NCBI RefSeq assembly: GCF_002074055.1 | Contig: NZ_CP014619.1 | Coordinates: 1,922,001-1,986,000 of the forward strand | DNA from: Frondihabitans sp. 762G35 | GTDB lineage: Bacteria > Actinomycetota > Actinomycetes > Actinomycetales > Microbacteriaceae | DNA length: 64,000 nt | Reading direction: 5' to 3' | Part shown: positions 17,888-26,970 of the stretch, in pieces | How positions within the stretch are numbered: position 1 is the stretch's first letter | Layout of the letters: each line of letters starts with the position of its first letter | Notes under the pieces: model-generated | What the model was told of the DNA's origin: nothing | The model's database searches: none | The model's input: the letters and a program-made list of their open reading frames with translations, nothing else | Position numbers and translations under genes: made by a program

Positions 17888-18883
17888 TTACTTGGAGGCG
17901 GCTTCGGCGTCGATCGCGGCGGCGTCGGGGTCGACGGCGGCAGCGGTCTCGGCGTCCGGCGTGGCGACCGGCTCGGCGACGGGGTCGCCCAGGGGCTTCC
18001 CGGCGACCTGCGCGTCGGCGTCGTTCTCCTCGACGGGCTCGACGACGGCCGTCTCGGCAGCGGCGGGCTCGGCAGCGGCGGGCTCGGCGGCCGGCGCAGC
18101 AGCGTCGGTCGTCTCGGACGCGGCGTCCTGCGCGAGGAGCTCGGCCTCCCACTCGGCCAGGGGCTCGACGGGCTGCTCGCCCTCCTCGGGCTTCTGGTGA
18201 CGCTGGATGAGGCCCTCGGCGGCGGCGTCGGCGACGATGCGCGTGAGCAGGCCCACGGAGCGGATGGCGTCGTCGTTGCCCGGGATCGGGAACTGGATCT
18301 CGTCGGGGTCGCAGTTCGTGTCGAGGATGCCGATGACCGGGATGCCCAGCTTCTTGGCCTCGTCGATCGCGAGGTGCTCCTTCTTGGTGTCGACGACCCA
18401 GAGGGCCGACGGCGTCTTCGTGAGGTTGCGGATACCGCCGAGCGTCTTGTGCAGCTTGTCGAGCTCGCGCTTCTTGATCAGAAGCTCTTTCTTGGTGAAG
18501 CCCTGCGTGGTGTCGTCGAAGTCGATCTCCTCGAGCTCCTTCATGCGGGCGAGGCGCTTCGAGACGGTCTGGAAGTTGGTCAGGAGACCACCGAGCCAGC
18601 GCTGGTTGACGAAGGGCTGGCCGACGCGGATGGCCTGCTCGGAGATGGAACCCTGAGCCTGCTTCTTCGTGCCGACGAAGAGGATGGTGCCGCCGTGCGC
18701 GACGGTCTCCTTGACGAAGTCGTAGGCCTTGTCGATGTAGCCGAGCGACTGCTGGAGGTCGATGATGTGGATGCCGGAGCGCTCGGCGAGGATGAAGCGC
18801 TTGACCTTCGGGTTCCAGCGGCGGGTCTGGTGTCCGAAGTGGACGCCGCTGTCGAGCAGCTGGCGGATGGTGACGACGGCCAT
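17888..18883 (-). CDS. rpsB: 30S ribosomal protein S2
   Basis: A 331-residue S2. The conserved part covers residues 1 to about 235 ([20 protein letters not shown], then [14 protein letters not shown] and [15 protein letters not shown]). The last 90 residues are an acidic Ala/Glu/Pro-rich tail with degenerate PAAEPAAAE repeats, an extension common in actinobacterial S2. The ATG at 18883 has AGAAGGAG 7 nt upstream. A long, structured leader precedes it (see 18884-19098). Confidence 0.97.
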   Translation of the reverse strand: MAVVTIRQLLDSGVHFGHQTRRWNPKVKRFILAERSGIHIIDLQQSLGYIDKAYDFVKETVAHGGTILFVGTKKQAQGSISEQAIRVGQPFVNQRWLGGLLTNFQTVSKRLARMKELEEIDFDDTTQGFTKKELLIKKRELDKLHKTLGGIRNLTKTPSALWVVDTKKEHLAIDEAKKLGIPVIGILDTNCDPDEIQFPIPGNDDAIRSVGLLTRIVADAAAEGLIQRHQKPEEGEQPVEPLAEWEAELLAQDAASETTDAAAPAAEPAAAEPAAAETAVVEPVEENDADAQVAGKPLGDPVAEPVATPDAETAAAVDPDAAAIDAEAASK

Positions 18884-19098
18884 GGCCGTTCTCCTTCTCT
18901 TCGCACGCGATCGCGTGCGTGTTCTCGGTTGGATGGACGACCGGTCGGTCGCCTCTGCCTGGTGCCCGGGCGCGCATCCGCCCCGCGGAGAACCGAGGGG
19001 ACCGATTGGATGCGGAGGCCGTGGTGTCCGGTCGAGACGACCGGAGCAGGGCACGCGAAGTCAGCCTGCTGAGCAGACTGCGGGTACATCGTAACACC
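18884..19098 (-). promoter_or_regulatory. Structured 5' leader of rpsB-tsf
   Basis: About 215 nt without a gene. A perfect 18-nt palindrome CGCACGCGATCGCGTGCG (18902-18919) lies directly before the rpsB Shine-Dalgarno. Further elements are an 8-bp hairpin with a 3-nt loop (19027-19045) and a possible 7-bp long-range pairing (18924-18930 with 18991-18997). A TACGAT at 19088-19093 (minus strand) could be the -10 of the promoter. Ribosomal-protein leaders often bind their own product; whether this one does is an inference. Confidence 0.5.
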
Positions 19099-19134
19099 GG
19101 AACGCCCCGCCCCCGAACGGGAGCGGGGCGTTCC
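19099..19134. terminator. Hairpin between the sugar transporter gene and the rpsB promoter region
   Basis: GGAACGCCCCGC (19099-19110) pairs with GCGGGGCGTTCC (19123-19134) over 12 bp, with a further CCCG/CGGG inside. It lies 35 nt after the transporter stop codon. There is no U tract on the minus strand, so termination would rely on the stem. Confidence 0.55.
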
Positions 19135-19169
19135 TCGGGGCGTCGACCCGGGGCATCCTGCGGAGACGG

Positions 19170-20630
19170 TCAGGCGCGAGAGGTGGAAGTGACGGCGTCC
19201 TTGCCCATGTCCTCCAGCGATCGGCCCTTCGTCTCCTTGATCTTCGCCAGGACGAAGACGAACGACAGGAGGGCGAAGAGCGCGTAGATGCCGTAGGTGA
19301 GGGTGAGGTTCACGCTCGAGAGCACCGGGAAGGTGACGGTGACGACGAAGTTGGCGATCCAGTTCGCCGCGCTGCCGACGCCGAGCGCCGCGGCGCGGAT
19401 CGACGGCGGGAACATCTCGCCGAGCAGGACCCACATGAGCGGGCCCCAGGTCGCGCCGAACGAGATGACGAAGAGGTTGGCCGCGATCAGGGCGACGATG
19501 CCCCAGGCACCCGGGAGGGACGGGTTGCCGTTCACGATGTCGGCCTGGCTGAAGGCGATCGCCATGAATCCGAGGCTGACCGTCATGCCGATCGACCCCG
19601 CGAGGAGCATCGGCCGCCGCCCGACCTTGTCGACCAGCAGGATCGCGACGAACGTGACCGCGACGTTGACCACGGAGGTGATCGTGGAGATGGTGAACGA
19701 GTCGCTCTCCTTGAAGCCGACGGCCTGCCAGAGAGTCGTCGAGTAGTAGAAGATCACGTTGATGCCGACGAACTGCTGGAAGATCGCCAGGATGATGCCG
19801 ATCCAGACGATGGGCTGGAGGCCGAAGCGCGAGCCCCGGATGCTCGACTTCTTCGTGAGCTTGGCCTCGGTCTCGATCGCGTCGTTGATGTCGTGGAGGC
19901 TCGTCTCGACGGTCTCGGTCGGCACGATCTGGCTCAGGACCTCCCGGGCCTCGTCGTTGCGCCCCTCGGCCGCGAGATAGCGGGGCGACTCCGGCAGCCG
20001 GAGGGCCAGGACGCCGTAGACGACGCTCGGGACGACACCGACGATGAACATCCAGCGCCACGCGGGGATGGGGCCGAGCATCGCGTCGGCGGAGCCGGCC
20101 GTCACGGCGAAGATCTGGTCGGACAGGAGGGCGGCGAAGATGCCGAGCGTGATGGCGAGCTGCTGGAAGGAGCCCAGACGGCCACGGATCGCCTGGGGCG
20201 ACACCTCGGAGATGTAGGCCGGAGCGATGACCGACGCGATGCCGATGCCGAGACCGCCGACGAGGCGCCAGATGATGAAGTCCCACGTGGCGAAGGCGAG
20301 GCCGGCGAAGATCGAGCTCACGAAGAAGAGGATCGAGGCGATGAACATGACCCGGATGCGACCCCAGCGATCGGCCATGCGGCCGCCCGCGTAGGCGCCC
20401 ACTGCGCAGCCGATGAGGGCGGAGGCCACGGTGATGCCGGAGGCGGCCTCGGGGATGCCGAACGTCTTCGTGATGGAGTTGACGGCGCCGTTGATGACGG
20501 ACGAGTCGAATCCGAAGAGGAACCCTCCGATGGCTGCGGCGACGGCCAGCGCGGTGACTCGCCGGTTGAGCTGCTTCGCGCTCGCGGGGGGACGTGGTGT
20601 TGCTCCGGACACTTCTGATCTCTTTTCCAT
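19170..20630 (-). CDS. MFS sugar porter family transporter
   Basis: A 486-residue symporter with 12 membrane segments. Sugar-porter signatures are visible: GFLFGFDSSVINGAV in helix 1, GRMADRWGRIRVM between helices 2 and 3, RLVGGLGIGIASVIAPAYISE in helix 4 and 5, RLPESPRYL before the central loop, QQFVGINVIFYYST in helix 7 and DKVGRRPML between helices 8 and 9. It likely takes up a hexose, pentose or polyol with protons. The ATG at 20630 gives the usual short N-terminus; a longer frame to 20702 would cross the promoter region. The gene stands alone and divergent from an M23 peptidase gene. Confidence 0.9.
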   Translation of the reverse strand: MEKRSEVSGATPRPPASAKQLNRRVTALAVAAAIGGFLFGFDSSVINGAVNSITKTFGIPEAASGITVASALIGCAVGAYAGGRMADRWGRIRVMFIASILFFVSSIFAGLAFATWDFIIWRLVGGLGIGIASVIAPAYISEVSPQAIRGRLGSFQQLAITLGIFAALLSDQIFAVTAGSADAMLGPIPAWRWMFIVGVVPSVVYGVLALRLPESPRYLAAEGRNDEAREVLSQIVPTETVETSLHDINDAIETEAKLTKKSSIRGSRFGLQPIVWIGIILAIFQQFVGINVIFYYSTTLWQAVGFKESDSFTISTITSVVNVAVTFVAILLVDKVGRRPMLLAGSIGMTVSLGFMAIAFSQADIVNGNPSLPGAWGIVALIAANLFVISFGATWGPLMWVLLGEMFPPSIRAAALGVGSAANWIANFVVTVTFPVLSSVNLTLTYGIYALFALLSFVFVLAKIKETKGRSLEDMGKDAVTSTSRA

Positions 20631-20673
20631 CACGGGGAGCCTGACCCGTGACCACGACTCCCCCACATTTGGC

Positions 20674-20693
20674 GTGCACGCGTCGTTGTGCAC
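20674..20693. promoter_or_regulatory. Possible operator between the transporter and peptidase genes
   Basis: GTGCAC occurs twice (20674-20679 and 20688-20693), each copy itself a palindrome, 8 nt apart in the 116-nt divergent intergenic region. The pair could be a dimeric regulator site; no regulator gene is adjacent. Confidence 0.3.
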
Positions 20694-20746
20694 AGAGAGC
20701 ACCCTACGCTCCTCGCGCGATCCGCCGCCCGCCGCAGGATGACGGC

Positions 20747-21649
20747 ATGGATCGACAGAGACTCACGGCCCGCGGGGTCGTCCGGATCGCCGCGGCCGCT
20801 GCGATGTGCCTGCTGTGTGTGGTGTGGGGCGTGATGGGTGACGCGCGGCTGGCCGCGGCGGCACCGGCGTCCGGGCCACCTGCCCCGCGTGACACGCCCA
20901 CGCCGCGGTGGAGCTGGCCCCTCCCCGCGCCCCACCCCGTCGTGACGCCGTTCGAGAGACCGGAGGAGGTGTGGTCCCCCGGTCACCGGGGCATCGACGT
21001 CGGCGGGTCGGAACCCGGGGCCGTCGTCCTCGCGCCCGACTCGGGTGTCGTCCACTTCGCCGGCGTCGTGGTCGACCGGCCGGTCCTGTCGATCGAGCAC
21101 GCCGACGGCGTCCTGTCGAGCTTCGAGCCGGTCACCGCCACCGTTCGTGCGGGAGAGTCGGTGGAGCGGGGCCGGCCGGTGGGCGTCCTGGAGGCGGGGC
21201 ACTGCGGTGGGGCATCCTGCCTGCACCTCGGCGCGCGGATCGACGGGGAGTACGTCTCCCCGCTGCTCCTGCTCGGGGAGCTCCGGCCGTCCGTGCTGCT
21301 GCCGACGCGCGGGGCCGCCGCGGCTCCGCGGGCCGCGGACCGGGTGACGTGGGGCCCGGAGCCGAGAGGTCCGGAGGGGTCTGGCGAGCTGGGGTCAGGC
21401 CCTCGGGTGGGCCGTCCGGTAGCTCTCGCGCAGGCGCTCGGTCGAGACGTGCGTGTAGATCTGCGTCGTGCCGAGGCTCGCGTGTCCGAGCAGCTCCTGG
21501 ACGGCGCGGAGGTCGGCGCCGCCGTCGAGGAGGTGGGTGGCGGCCGTGTGGCGGAGGGCGTGGGGGCCGGCCGGCCCCGTCCCGGGGATCGACTCCAGGA
21601 GTCGCGCGACGAGGGAGTAGACGGCGCGCGTCCCCAGCCGCCGCCCTGA
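20747..21649 (+). CDS. M23-family peptidoglycan endopeptidase-like protein
   Basis: A 300-residue exported protein with an N-terminal signal anchor (about residues 11-40). The M23 domain (about 60-190) shows SPGHRGIDVGG with the His and Asp metal ligands and CLHLGARID near the end, where the canonical HxH is replaced by LHLG; zinc binding is therefore uncertain and the protein may be a LytM factor without activity. The M23 core should end near residue 190, but the frame continues and covers 255 nt antisense to the 3' end of xerC. That tail may be non-functional read-through, or a frameshift may hide an earlier stop. ATG at 20747 with AGGATG upstream. Confidence 0.8.
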   Translation: MDRQRLTARGVVRIAAAAAMCLLCVVWGVMGDARLAAAAPASGPPAPRDTPTPRWSWPLPAPHPVVTPFERPEEVWSPGHRGIDVGGSEPGAVVLAPDSGVVHFAGVVVDRPVLSIEHADGVLSSFEPVTATVRAGESVERGRPVGVLEAGHCGGASCLHLGARIDGEYVSPLLLLGELRPSVLLPTRGAAAAPRAADRVTWGPEPRGPEGSGELGSGPRVGRPVALAQALGRDVRVDLRRAEARVSEQLLDGAEVGAAVEEVGGGRVAEGVGAGRPRPGDRLQESRDEGVDGARPQPPP

Positions 21650-22321
21650 CGCACCGAGGAAGAAGGCCGTCGCATCGGCCCCCTCGGCGCGAGCGAGAAC
21701 CGGCCTCGCCTTTTCCAGGTAGCTGCCGAGAGTCGCCGCCGCGGGGACCCCGAACGGGACGATCCTCTGCTTCGCCCCCTTGCCGACGACGCGGACGGTG
21801 AGGCGCTCGAGGTCGACGTCTCCGACGTCGCAGCCGACGAGCTCACCGACGCGGAGACCCGACCCGTAGAGGAGCTCGACGACCGCGAGGTCGCGCCGTG
21901 CAGACGGATCACCCGTCGACGCAGACGCCGCCAGCCCGTCGAGGAGGTCGTCGATCTGCGCTCGCGTCAGCACCCGCGGCAGACGACTCTCGGCCTTGGG
22001 GGCCCGGAGTCTTGCACCCGGGTCGAGCGGCAGGCGCCCGGACTCGTGGAGCCACCGCGTGAGCCCGCGCGCCGAGGCCGACCGGCGGGCGATGGTCGAG
22101 CGCGCCAGGCCCTGCTCGGTCGACGCCCAGAGCCAGTCGCGGAGGGTCTCGAGATCGAGTCCGGCGGTCTCCGGTTCGCCGTCGATCCTGCCGCGGACGA
22201 ATGCGACGAGGGTGTCGAGGTCTCCGCCGTAGGCGCGGACGCTCTGGTCGCTGAGGCCCCGGGCGTGACGCAGGTGCGCGAGGAACTCCTCGGCGTCGTG
22301 GGCCAGGAGCCCCGTCGTCAC
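21395..22321 (-). CDS. xerC: Tyrosine recombinase XerC
   Basis: A 308-residue site-specific recombinase of the XerC/D type, which resolves chromosome dimers at dif. The N-terminal SAM-like domain covers about residues 8-100. The catalytic set is complete: Arg in YGSGLRVGELVG, Lys in VVGKGAKQR, HxxR in HALRHTAATH, His in LGHASLGTTQ and the nucleophile Tyr in QIYTHVS. The GTG at 22321 overlaps the stop of the phosphoesterase gene (GTGA). Its position between rpsB and dprA is the normal actinobacterial one, which supports XerC over XerD. Confidence 0.92.
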   Translation of the reverse strand: MTTGLLAHDAEEFLAHLRHARGLSDQSVRAYGGDLDTLVAFVRGRIDGEPETAGLDLETLRDWLWASTEQGLARSTIARRSASARGLTRWLHESGRLPLDPGARLRAPKAESRLPRVLTRAQIDDLLDGLAASASTGDPSARRDLAVVELLYGSGLRVGELVGCDVGDVDLERLTVRVVGKGAKQRIVPFGVPAAATLGSYLEKARPVLARAEGADATAFFLGASGRRLGTRAVYSLVARLLESIPGTGPAGPHALRHTAATHLLDGGADLRAVQELLGHASLGTTQIYTHVSTERLRESYRTAHPRA

Positions 22322-23244
22322 GCCGGGCCGCCCGACGGCGGGCGCTTGCGCGAGAACGCCTCGAGGCGATCTTCGGGCGAGAGCGCCTCCAGGCGCGCGA
22401 GGAACTCCTCGTCGAGCAGGCCGACGGGCTCCTCCTCGTCGACGGGAACGCTCGAGTGCGTGATGCCGTCGGGATAGACGTGGACGAGCGAGAAGGTGCG
22501 GGCGCCGTCGACCTGGGAGAGGGTGCGCGGGGGTGCCGCGAGATCCATCGTCGTGCACGTCGCCGAGGCGACCGAGACCGGGATGCTCGCGAACGTGCCG
22601 AACGTCGAGTAGTGCAGATGGCCGCCCAGGACGGCCCGGACGTCGGTGCCGCGGACGACGTCGGCGAGTTCGTCCTGGTGCTGCAGCTGGAGGATATTCA
22701 TGAGCTCGAGCGGCGTGCGGATCGGGGGGTGGTGGAGCGCCAGGAGGGTGCCGTGCTCGGCGGGCTCCGAGAGGATCCCGGCCAGCCACTCGAGCTGCGG
22801 GGCGGACACGTCGCCGTGGTGGTAGCCGGGCACGGTGCTGTCCAGGGACACGATGCGCAGCCCGCGGACGTCGTAGACGCGGTCCTGCGGGTGGTCCTCC
22901 GCCGGCCCCGCGAGCTCCGTGCCGAAGAGCTCCCTGGCGTAGACCGGCCGCTCGTCGTGGTTCCCCATGACCCACACCAGCTGGGCTCCGACCGATTCCG
23001 CGACCGGTTCGACGATGCTCCGGAGGCGCGCGTACGCCTCCGGCTCGCCCAGGTCGGTGAGGTCTCCCGTCAGGACGATGGCGTCGGGACGTCGCCCGGA
23101 GCGCTCCAGCTGCGTCAGGGCGCTCGCGATCTGCGCGTCGGTGTCGACGACCCCCTCCCACCGGCGGCGGCCGCCGAGGAAGTGCGTGTCGCTGAGGTGG
23201 GCGATGGTGAAATCGGCCCGCGGGGAGAGCCCTGACGTCGTCAC
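22318..23244 (-). CDS. Metallophosphoesterase (CpdA-like)
   Basis: A 308-residue calcineurin-like phosphoesterase. The five metal motifs are visible: LSDTHF, LTGDLTDLGE, GNHDER, LALHHPP and GGHLHYS. Enzymes of this subgroup hydrolyse cyclic nucleotides, phosphodiesters or lipids, and CpdA-type cAMP phosphodiesterase is a plausible but unproven activity. GTG start at 23244; the 3' end is coupled to xerC by a GTGA overlap, a pairing without an obvious functional reason. Confidence 0.85.
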   Translation of the reverse strand: MTTSGLSPRADFTIAHLSDTHFLGGRRRWEGVVDTDAQIASALTQLERSGRRPDAIVLTGDLTDLGEPEAYARLRSIVEPVAESVGAQLVWVMGNHDERPVYARELFGTELAGPAEDHPQDRVYDVRGLRIVSLDSTVPGYHHGDVSAPQLEWLAGILSEPAEHGTLLALHHPPIRTPLELMNILQLQHQDELADVVRGTDVRAVLGGHLHYSTFGTFASIPVSVASATCTTMDLAAPPRTLSQVDGARTFSLVHVYPDGITHSSVPVDEEEPVGLLDEEFLARLEALSPEDRLEAFSRKRPPSGGPA

Positions 23245-23292
23245 GCGGTCAGCCTAGCCACGCCGGGCGCCGTCGGCGGGAGACGCGCGCCG

Positions 23293-24522
23293 TCAGCCCC
23301 GCCCGCGGAGCCAACCGCCCTCCCCCTCGACGGCTCGCCCGTCGAGCTCCAGGACCGCCAGCACGCCGGCGACCCGCTCGGCCGAGAGCCCGCTCGAGGC
23401 GGCGATCGCGGCCTCGTCGCGCGGCCGTCGACTGCTCAGGGCGTCGAGCACCCGCAGCTGCTCCGGTGGGAGCCGCAGTGGTCCGGCGTCGCCGCCGAGA
23501 TCGAGCGTGGGCATCACGAGCTGGCGGACGTCGTCGGCACTCGTCACGCAGACGGCACCCCCGTCGCGCAGGAGCCGGTGGCACCCGGCCGACGCGGGCG
23601 ACGTCACCGGCCCCGGCACGACGCCGAGCGGCCGCCCGAGCGCGGCCGCGTGGCCAGCGGTGTTGAGGGCTCCCGAGCGATGCCCCGCCTCCACGACCAC
23701 GGTCGCCGCCGTCAGAGCCGCGAGGATCCTGTTCCGCTGAAGGAATCTCCACCGGCTCGGGGAGGTCCCGCAGGGGAGCTCGGAGACCACGGCGCCGCGC
23801 GCGGCGACGCGCGACAGGAGGTCGTGGTGGCCCGCCGGATAGAGGCGATCCACACCACCGGCCATGACCGCGGCGGTCGTCCCCTCGGCGGCGAGGGCGG
23901 CCCGGTGGGCCATCCCGTCGATACCGTAAGCGCCACCGGAGTGCACGGCGAACCCGCGCGAGACGAGACCGTCGGCGAGCTCCGCGGCGACCTGCTCGCC
24001 GTAGGCCGACGCCGCCCGGCAGCCGACGAGCGCCACGGAGGGCCCTGACACGAGGACGCCGGGGTCGCCCCGGACCCACAGGGCCGCCGGCCCGTGCGCC
24101 CCCAGATCGGACAGTCCGCCCGGCCACTCCGGATCACCGGCCACGACGAGACGGACCCCCATCACGCGCGCGCTCCGGAACGCTCCGCGGAGCCGCCCCT
24201 CGACGGCTCGGGGCGCCCAACGCGCCCGGGCCGCCGCGAGGCCGAGCCGCGACGGATCCGGCACCCCGGCATCGGTCAGACGTCGTTCGACGACGGCGTC
24301 GCTCTCGTCGAGGGCGACGAGAGCCGCCGCCGGGCCCAGGGCCAACCGCAGGACGCCCGCCGTCGCATCGCCGGGCTCCACGAGGCACGACCAGACGGCG
24401 TCCGCGAACGCGTCGCGCCGAGTGGCGTTCTCGGTCGAATCGGGCGCGGCAGGTCGGAGCGGCGCCAGGAGATCGGCGATCTCCCGATCGGAGAAGCCCG
24501 CCACCTCTCGCCCGGCGATCAC
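23293..24522 (-). CDS. dprA: DNA-processing protein DprA
   Basis: A 409-residue DprA/Smf. An N-terminal SAM-like part (to about 120) precedes the Rossmann-like core: VALVGCRAASAYGEQVA, SGGAYGIDGMAHRAAL, MAGGVDRLYPAGH, LPCGTSPSRWRFLQRNRI and VVEAGHRSGALNTA. The C-terminus is a winged-helix-like domain. It loads RecA on incoming single strands during transformation and binds ssDNA generally. The GTG at 24522 overlaps the comM stop as GTGA, so longer frames are excluded. Together with comM it forms the usual pair, although no other competence genes are in the window. Confidence 0.95.
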   Translation of the reverse strand: MIAGREVAGFSDREIADLLAPLRPAAPDSTENATRRDAFADAVWSCLVEPGDATAGVLRLALGPAAALVALDESDAVVERRLTDAGVPDPSRLGLAAARARWAPRAVEGRLRGAFRSARVMGVRLVVAGDPEWPGGLSDLGAHGPAALWVRGDPGVLVSGPSVALVGCRAASAYGEQVAAELADGLVSRGFAVHSGGAYGIDGMAHRAALAAEGTTAAVMAGGVDRLYPAGHHDLLSRVAARGAVVSELPCGTSPSRWRFLQRNRILAALTAATVVVEAGHRSGALNTAGHAAALGRPLGVVPGPVTSPASAGCHRLLRDGGAVCVTSADDVRQLVMPTLDLGGDAGPLRLPPEQLRVLDALSSRRPRDEAAIAASSGLSAERVAGVLAVLELDGRAVEGEGGWLRGRG

Positions 24523-26054
24523 AGCGACCGCCGCAGCGCCAGCGCGGAGGCGACGTGGTCGGCCGTCGGCCGATCCGCCTCGTCGAGGTCGGCCAGGGTC
24601 CATGCGACGCGGAGCACGCGGTCGTAGCCGCGCATCGTCAGGGCGCCACTCTCGAGAGCGCGATCGATCGCCGCCGTCACGCCGAGCGGCGGGCGGACCG
24701 CCTCCGAGCGGAGGAACATGCCCGTCACCTCGCTGTTGAGGCGCCAGGGGGTCTCGCGGAGACGATGCCGTGCCCGCTCGCGTGCGGCGAGCACGCGCTC
24801 CCGGGCGGCCGCGGTGGAGATCGTCCGCGTTTCCGGGTCGGCGGCGAGCCGGAACTGGGCGGACGCGATCCGACCGACGCGGAGCTGCATGTCGATGCGG
24901 TCGACGAGCGGGCCGGAGAGCCGCCCGAGGTAGCGCCGCCGATCGTGCGGGGAACAGGTGCAGGCGAGGTCGCGCGAGCCGAACTGCCCGCAGGGACACG
25001 GGTTGGCGGCGAGGACGAGCTGGAAACGCGCGGGGAAGACCGCCACCGCGCGCGACCGATGGACCTGGATCTCGCCCGATTCAAGAGGCTGTCGCAGGCA
25101 GTCGAGGACGGCGGGTGCGAACTCCGGCGCCTCGTCGAGGAAGAGGACGCCGCGGGAGGCCCTGGACGCGGCTCCCGGACGCAGGACCGCACTGCCGCCG
25201 CCGACGAGCGAGGCGGCACTGCAGGAGTGGTGCGGGCTCTCGAAGGGCGGCCGGCGCTCGAGGTCGCCCGCGACCGGTTGCCCGCAGAGCGAGCGGATCG
25301 ACGACACCTCCAGCGCCGAGTCGACGTCGAGGTCGGGCAGGAGGCCCGGGAGTCGAGCCGCGAGCATGCTCTTCCCCGCGCCGGGCGGGCCGACCATCAG
25401 GAGGTGGTGTCCGCCCGAGGCGGCCGCGATGAGGGCTTTGACGGCCACCGGGTTGCCGATCACGTCGCTGAGCTCCGGGACGACGGACGCGTCGCGGGAC
25501 GGATGAGCGAGCCCGAGCGGATCGACGGGCACGGGCTCGAACGCCCCTCCGTGCCAGATCGCGGCCTCACGGAGACTCGCCACCCCCACGACGCGGATGT
25601 CGGGCACGAGGGACGCCTCGTCGACGTTGGCGCTCGGCACCATGACGATGCCCGCCCCGGAGTGGGCGGCGCCGAGGACGGCCGGCAGCACCCCCGTGAT
25701 CGGACGGAGCCGGCCGTCGAGGCCGAGCTCGCCGAGGTGGACCACCCGCTCCACGGAGGCGGACTCGACCAGGTCGGCGGCCGCCAGGGCCGCCACGGCG
25801 ATGCCGAGGTCGAACGACGACCCGTGCTTGGGCACCGACGCCGGGGAGAGATTGACGGTCAGCTTGCGGGGCGGGAGCGGGCATCCCGAATTGCTCGCCG
25901 CGGCCCGGACGCGATCGCGCGCCTCGCCGAGCGACGCATCCGGGAGCCCGATCAGGACGAACCCGGGAAGCCCGTCGCTGATGTCGGCCTCGATCTCGAC
26001 GACCGAGCCGGTGAGCCCGAGGAGGGTGACCACCCGCGTGCGCGCCACGCTCAC
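24519..26054 (-). CDS. comM: YifB/ComM family Mg-chelatase-like AAA+ ATPase
   Basis: A 511-residue hexameric helicase-like ATPase. It has the Lon-S5-like N-terminal domain (about 1-165), Walker A in MVGPPGAGKSMLAARLPG, Walker B in GVLFLDEAPEF, an Arg-finger region and the zinc-like CPCGQFGSRDLACTC insertion. In ComM of gamma-proteobacteria it promotes branch migration in natural transformation. Start is GTG at 26054, overlapping the yraN stop; its own stop overlaps dprA, so yraN-comM-dprA is one coupled unit. Confidence 0.93.
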   Translation of the reverse strand: MSVARTRVVTLLGLTGSVVEIEADISDGLPGFVLIGLPDASLGEARDRVRAAASNSGCPLPPRKLTVNLSPASVPKHGSSFDLGIAVAALAAADLVESASVERVVHLGELGLDGRLRPITGVLPAVLGAAHSGAGIVMVPSANVDEASLVPDIRVVGVASLREAAIWHGGAFEPVPVDPLGLAHPSRDASVVPELSDVIGNPVAVKALIAAASGGHHLLMVGPPGAGKSMLAARLPGLLPDLDVDSALEVSSIRSLCGQPVAGDLERRPPFESPHHSCSAASLVGGGSAVLRPGAASRASRGVLFLDEAPEFAPAVLDCLRQPLESGEIQVHRSRAVAVFPARFQLVLAANPCPCGQFGSRDLACTCSPHDRRRYLGRLSGPLVDRIDMQLRVGRIASAQFRLAADPETRTISTAAARERVLAARERARHRLRETPWRLNSEVTGMFLRSEAVRPPLGVTAAIDRALESGALTMRGYDRVLRVAWTLADLDEADRPTADHVASALALRRSL

Positions 26055-26413
26055 GCGGAGACCTGCTCGAAGTGGAGCAGTTCGTGCGATCCGTCGGGCC
26101 GGAGCGTGATCCCGATCACGTCGATCTGGATCGATCGACCGGCCGCCTCCGCGTTCTCCAGCAACCAGGCGCCGGCCAGGAGTCGGAGTCGGGCGAGCTT
26201 CGCCGGGGTCACGGCCTCGAGGGGATGGCCCGCACCGTGTCCGTAGCGGGTCTTCACCTCGACGACCACGACCGCGTCGCCCTCCGCCGCGACGATGTCG
26301 ATCTCACCCTGCCGACAGCGCCAGTTGCGGCGCAGGATCCGGTAGCCCACCCCCTCGAGGTAGTCGGCGGCGATCTCCTCGCCGCGGCGTCCGCGCTCCA
26401 CGTTCTTCGTCAT
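26051..26413 (-). CDS. yraN: YraN/UPF0102 family endonuclease-like protein
   Basis: A 120-residue protein with a restriction-endonuclease fold core: GRRGEEIAADYLEGVGYRIL, then the nuclease-type motif GEIDIVAAEGDAVVVVEVKTR with the D-ExK residues. Family members are Holliday-junction-resolvase-like and of unknown role. The ATG at 26413 has AGAGGT upstream; longer frames read into a spacer. It is coupled to comM by GTGA. Confidence 0.92.
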   Translation of the reverse strand: MTKNVERGRRGEEIAADYLEGVGYRILRRNWRCRQGEIDIVAAEGDAVVVVEVKTRYGHGAGHPLEAVTPAKLARLRLLAGAWLLENAEAAGRSIQIDVIGITLRPDGSHELLHFEQVSA

Positions 26414-26547
26414 CCCGACCTCTCGGGCCGGGGACTTCCCGGCCTTCCGAGACGAGGTTCGCGGACGGGGGCCCTCCCGCGCGGCGTCCCGGGGGATCTG
26501 GGGAGAAAGCCTGCCGGCGGGTCGCCTGTGGAGGAGAGGCGAAGGCG

Positions 26548-26871
26548 CTACTCGTCGAGCGCGAGTTCTTTCGGCAGCTCGAGGTCGCGCGTCGTGAGCT
26601 CCTCGACGTTGACGTCTTTGAAGGTCAGCACCCGCACGGACTTCACGAAGCGGTCGGAGCGGTAGACGTCCCACACCCAGACGTCGCTCATCGTCAGCTC
26701 GAAGTAGAAGTCGTGCTCGGTGTCGCGGCGGACCAGCTCCACCTCGTTCGCGAGGTAGAAGCGCCGTTCCGTCTCGATGACGTACCGGAACTGCGAGACC
26801 ACGTCGCGATACTCACGGTAGAGCGCCAGTTCGACCTCGCGGTCGTAGTCTTCGAAATCGTCGTCGTCCAT
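26548..26871 (-). CDS. DUF2469 family protein
   Basis: A 107-residue acidic cytoplasmic protein (MDDDDFEDYDREVELALYRE at the start, then FRYVIETERRFYLANEVEL). It belongs to a family found almost only in actinobacteria and almost always beside rnhB and lepB, as here. No catalytic motif is visible and the function is unknown. ATG at 26871; 134 nt separate it from yraN downstream. Confidence 0.9.
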   Translation of the reverse strand: MDDDDFEDYDREVELALYREYRDVVSQFRYVIETERRFYLANEVELVRRDTEHDFYFELTMSDVWVWDVYRSDRFVKSVRVLTFKDVNVEELTTRDLELPKELALDE

Positions 26872-26970
26872 CGAGGGACCATCCTACGCATCCCGCCCGG
26901 CCCCGGACGCACCGTCTCGCGGCCGGACGCGACCCGTCTCGCCCCGATCGGAGGGCTCGACGCAGGCGAC

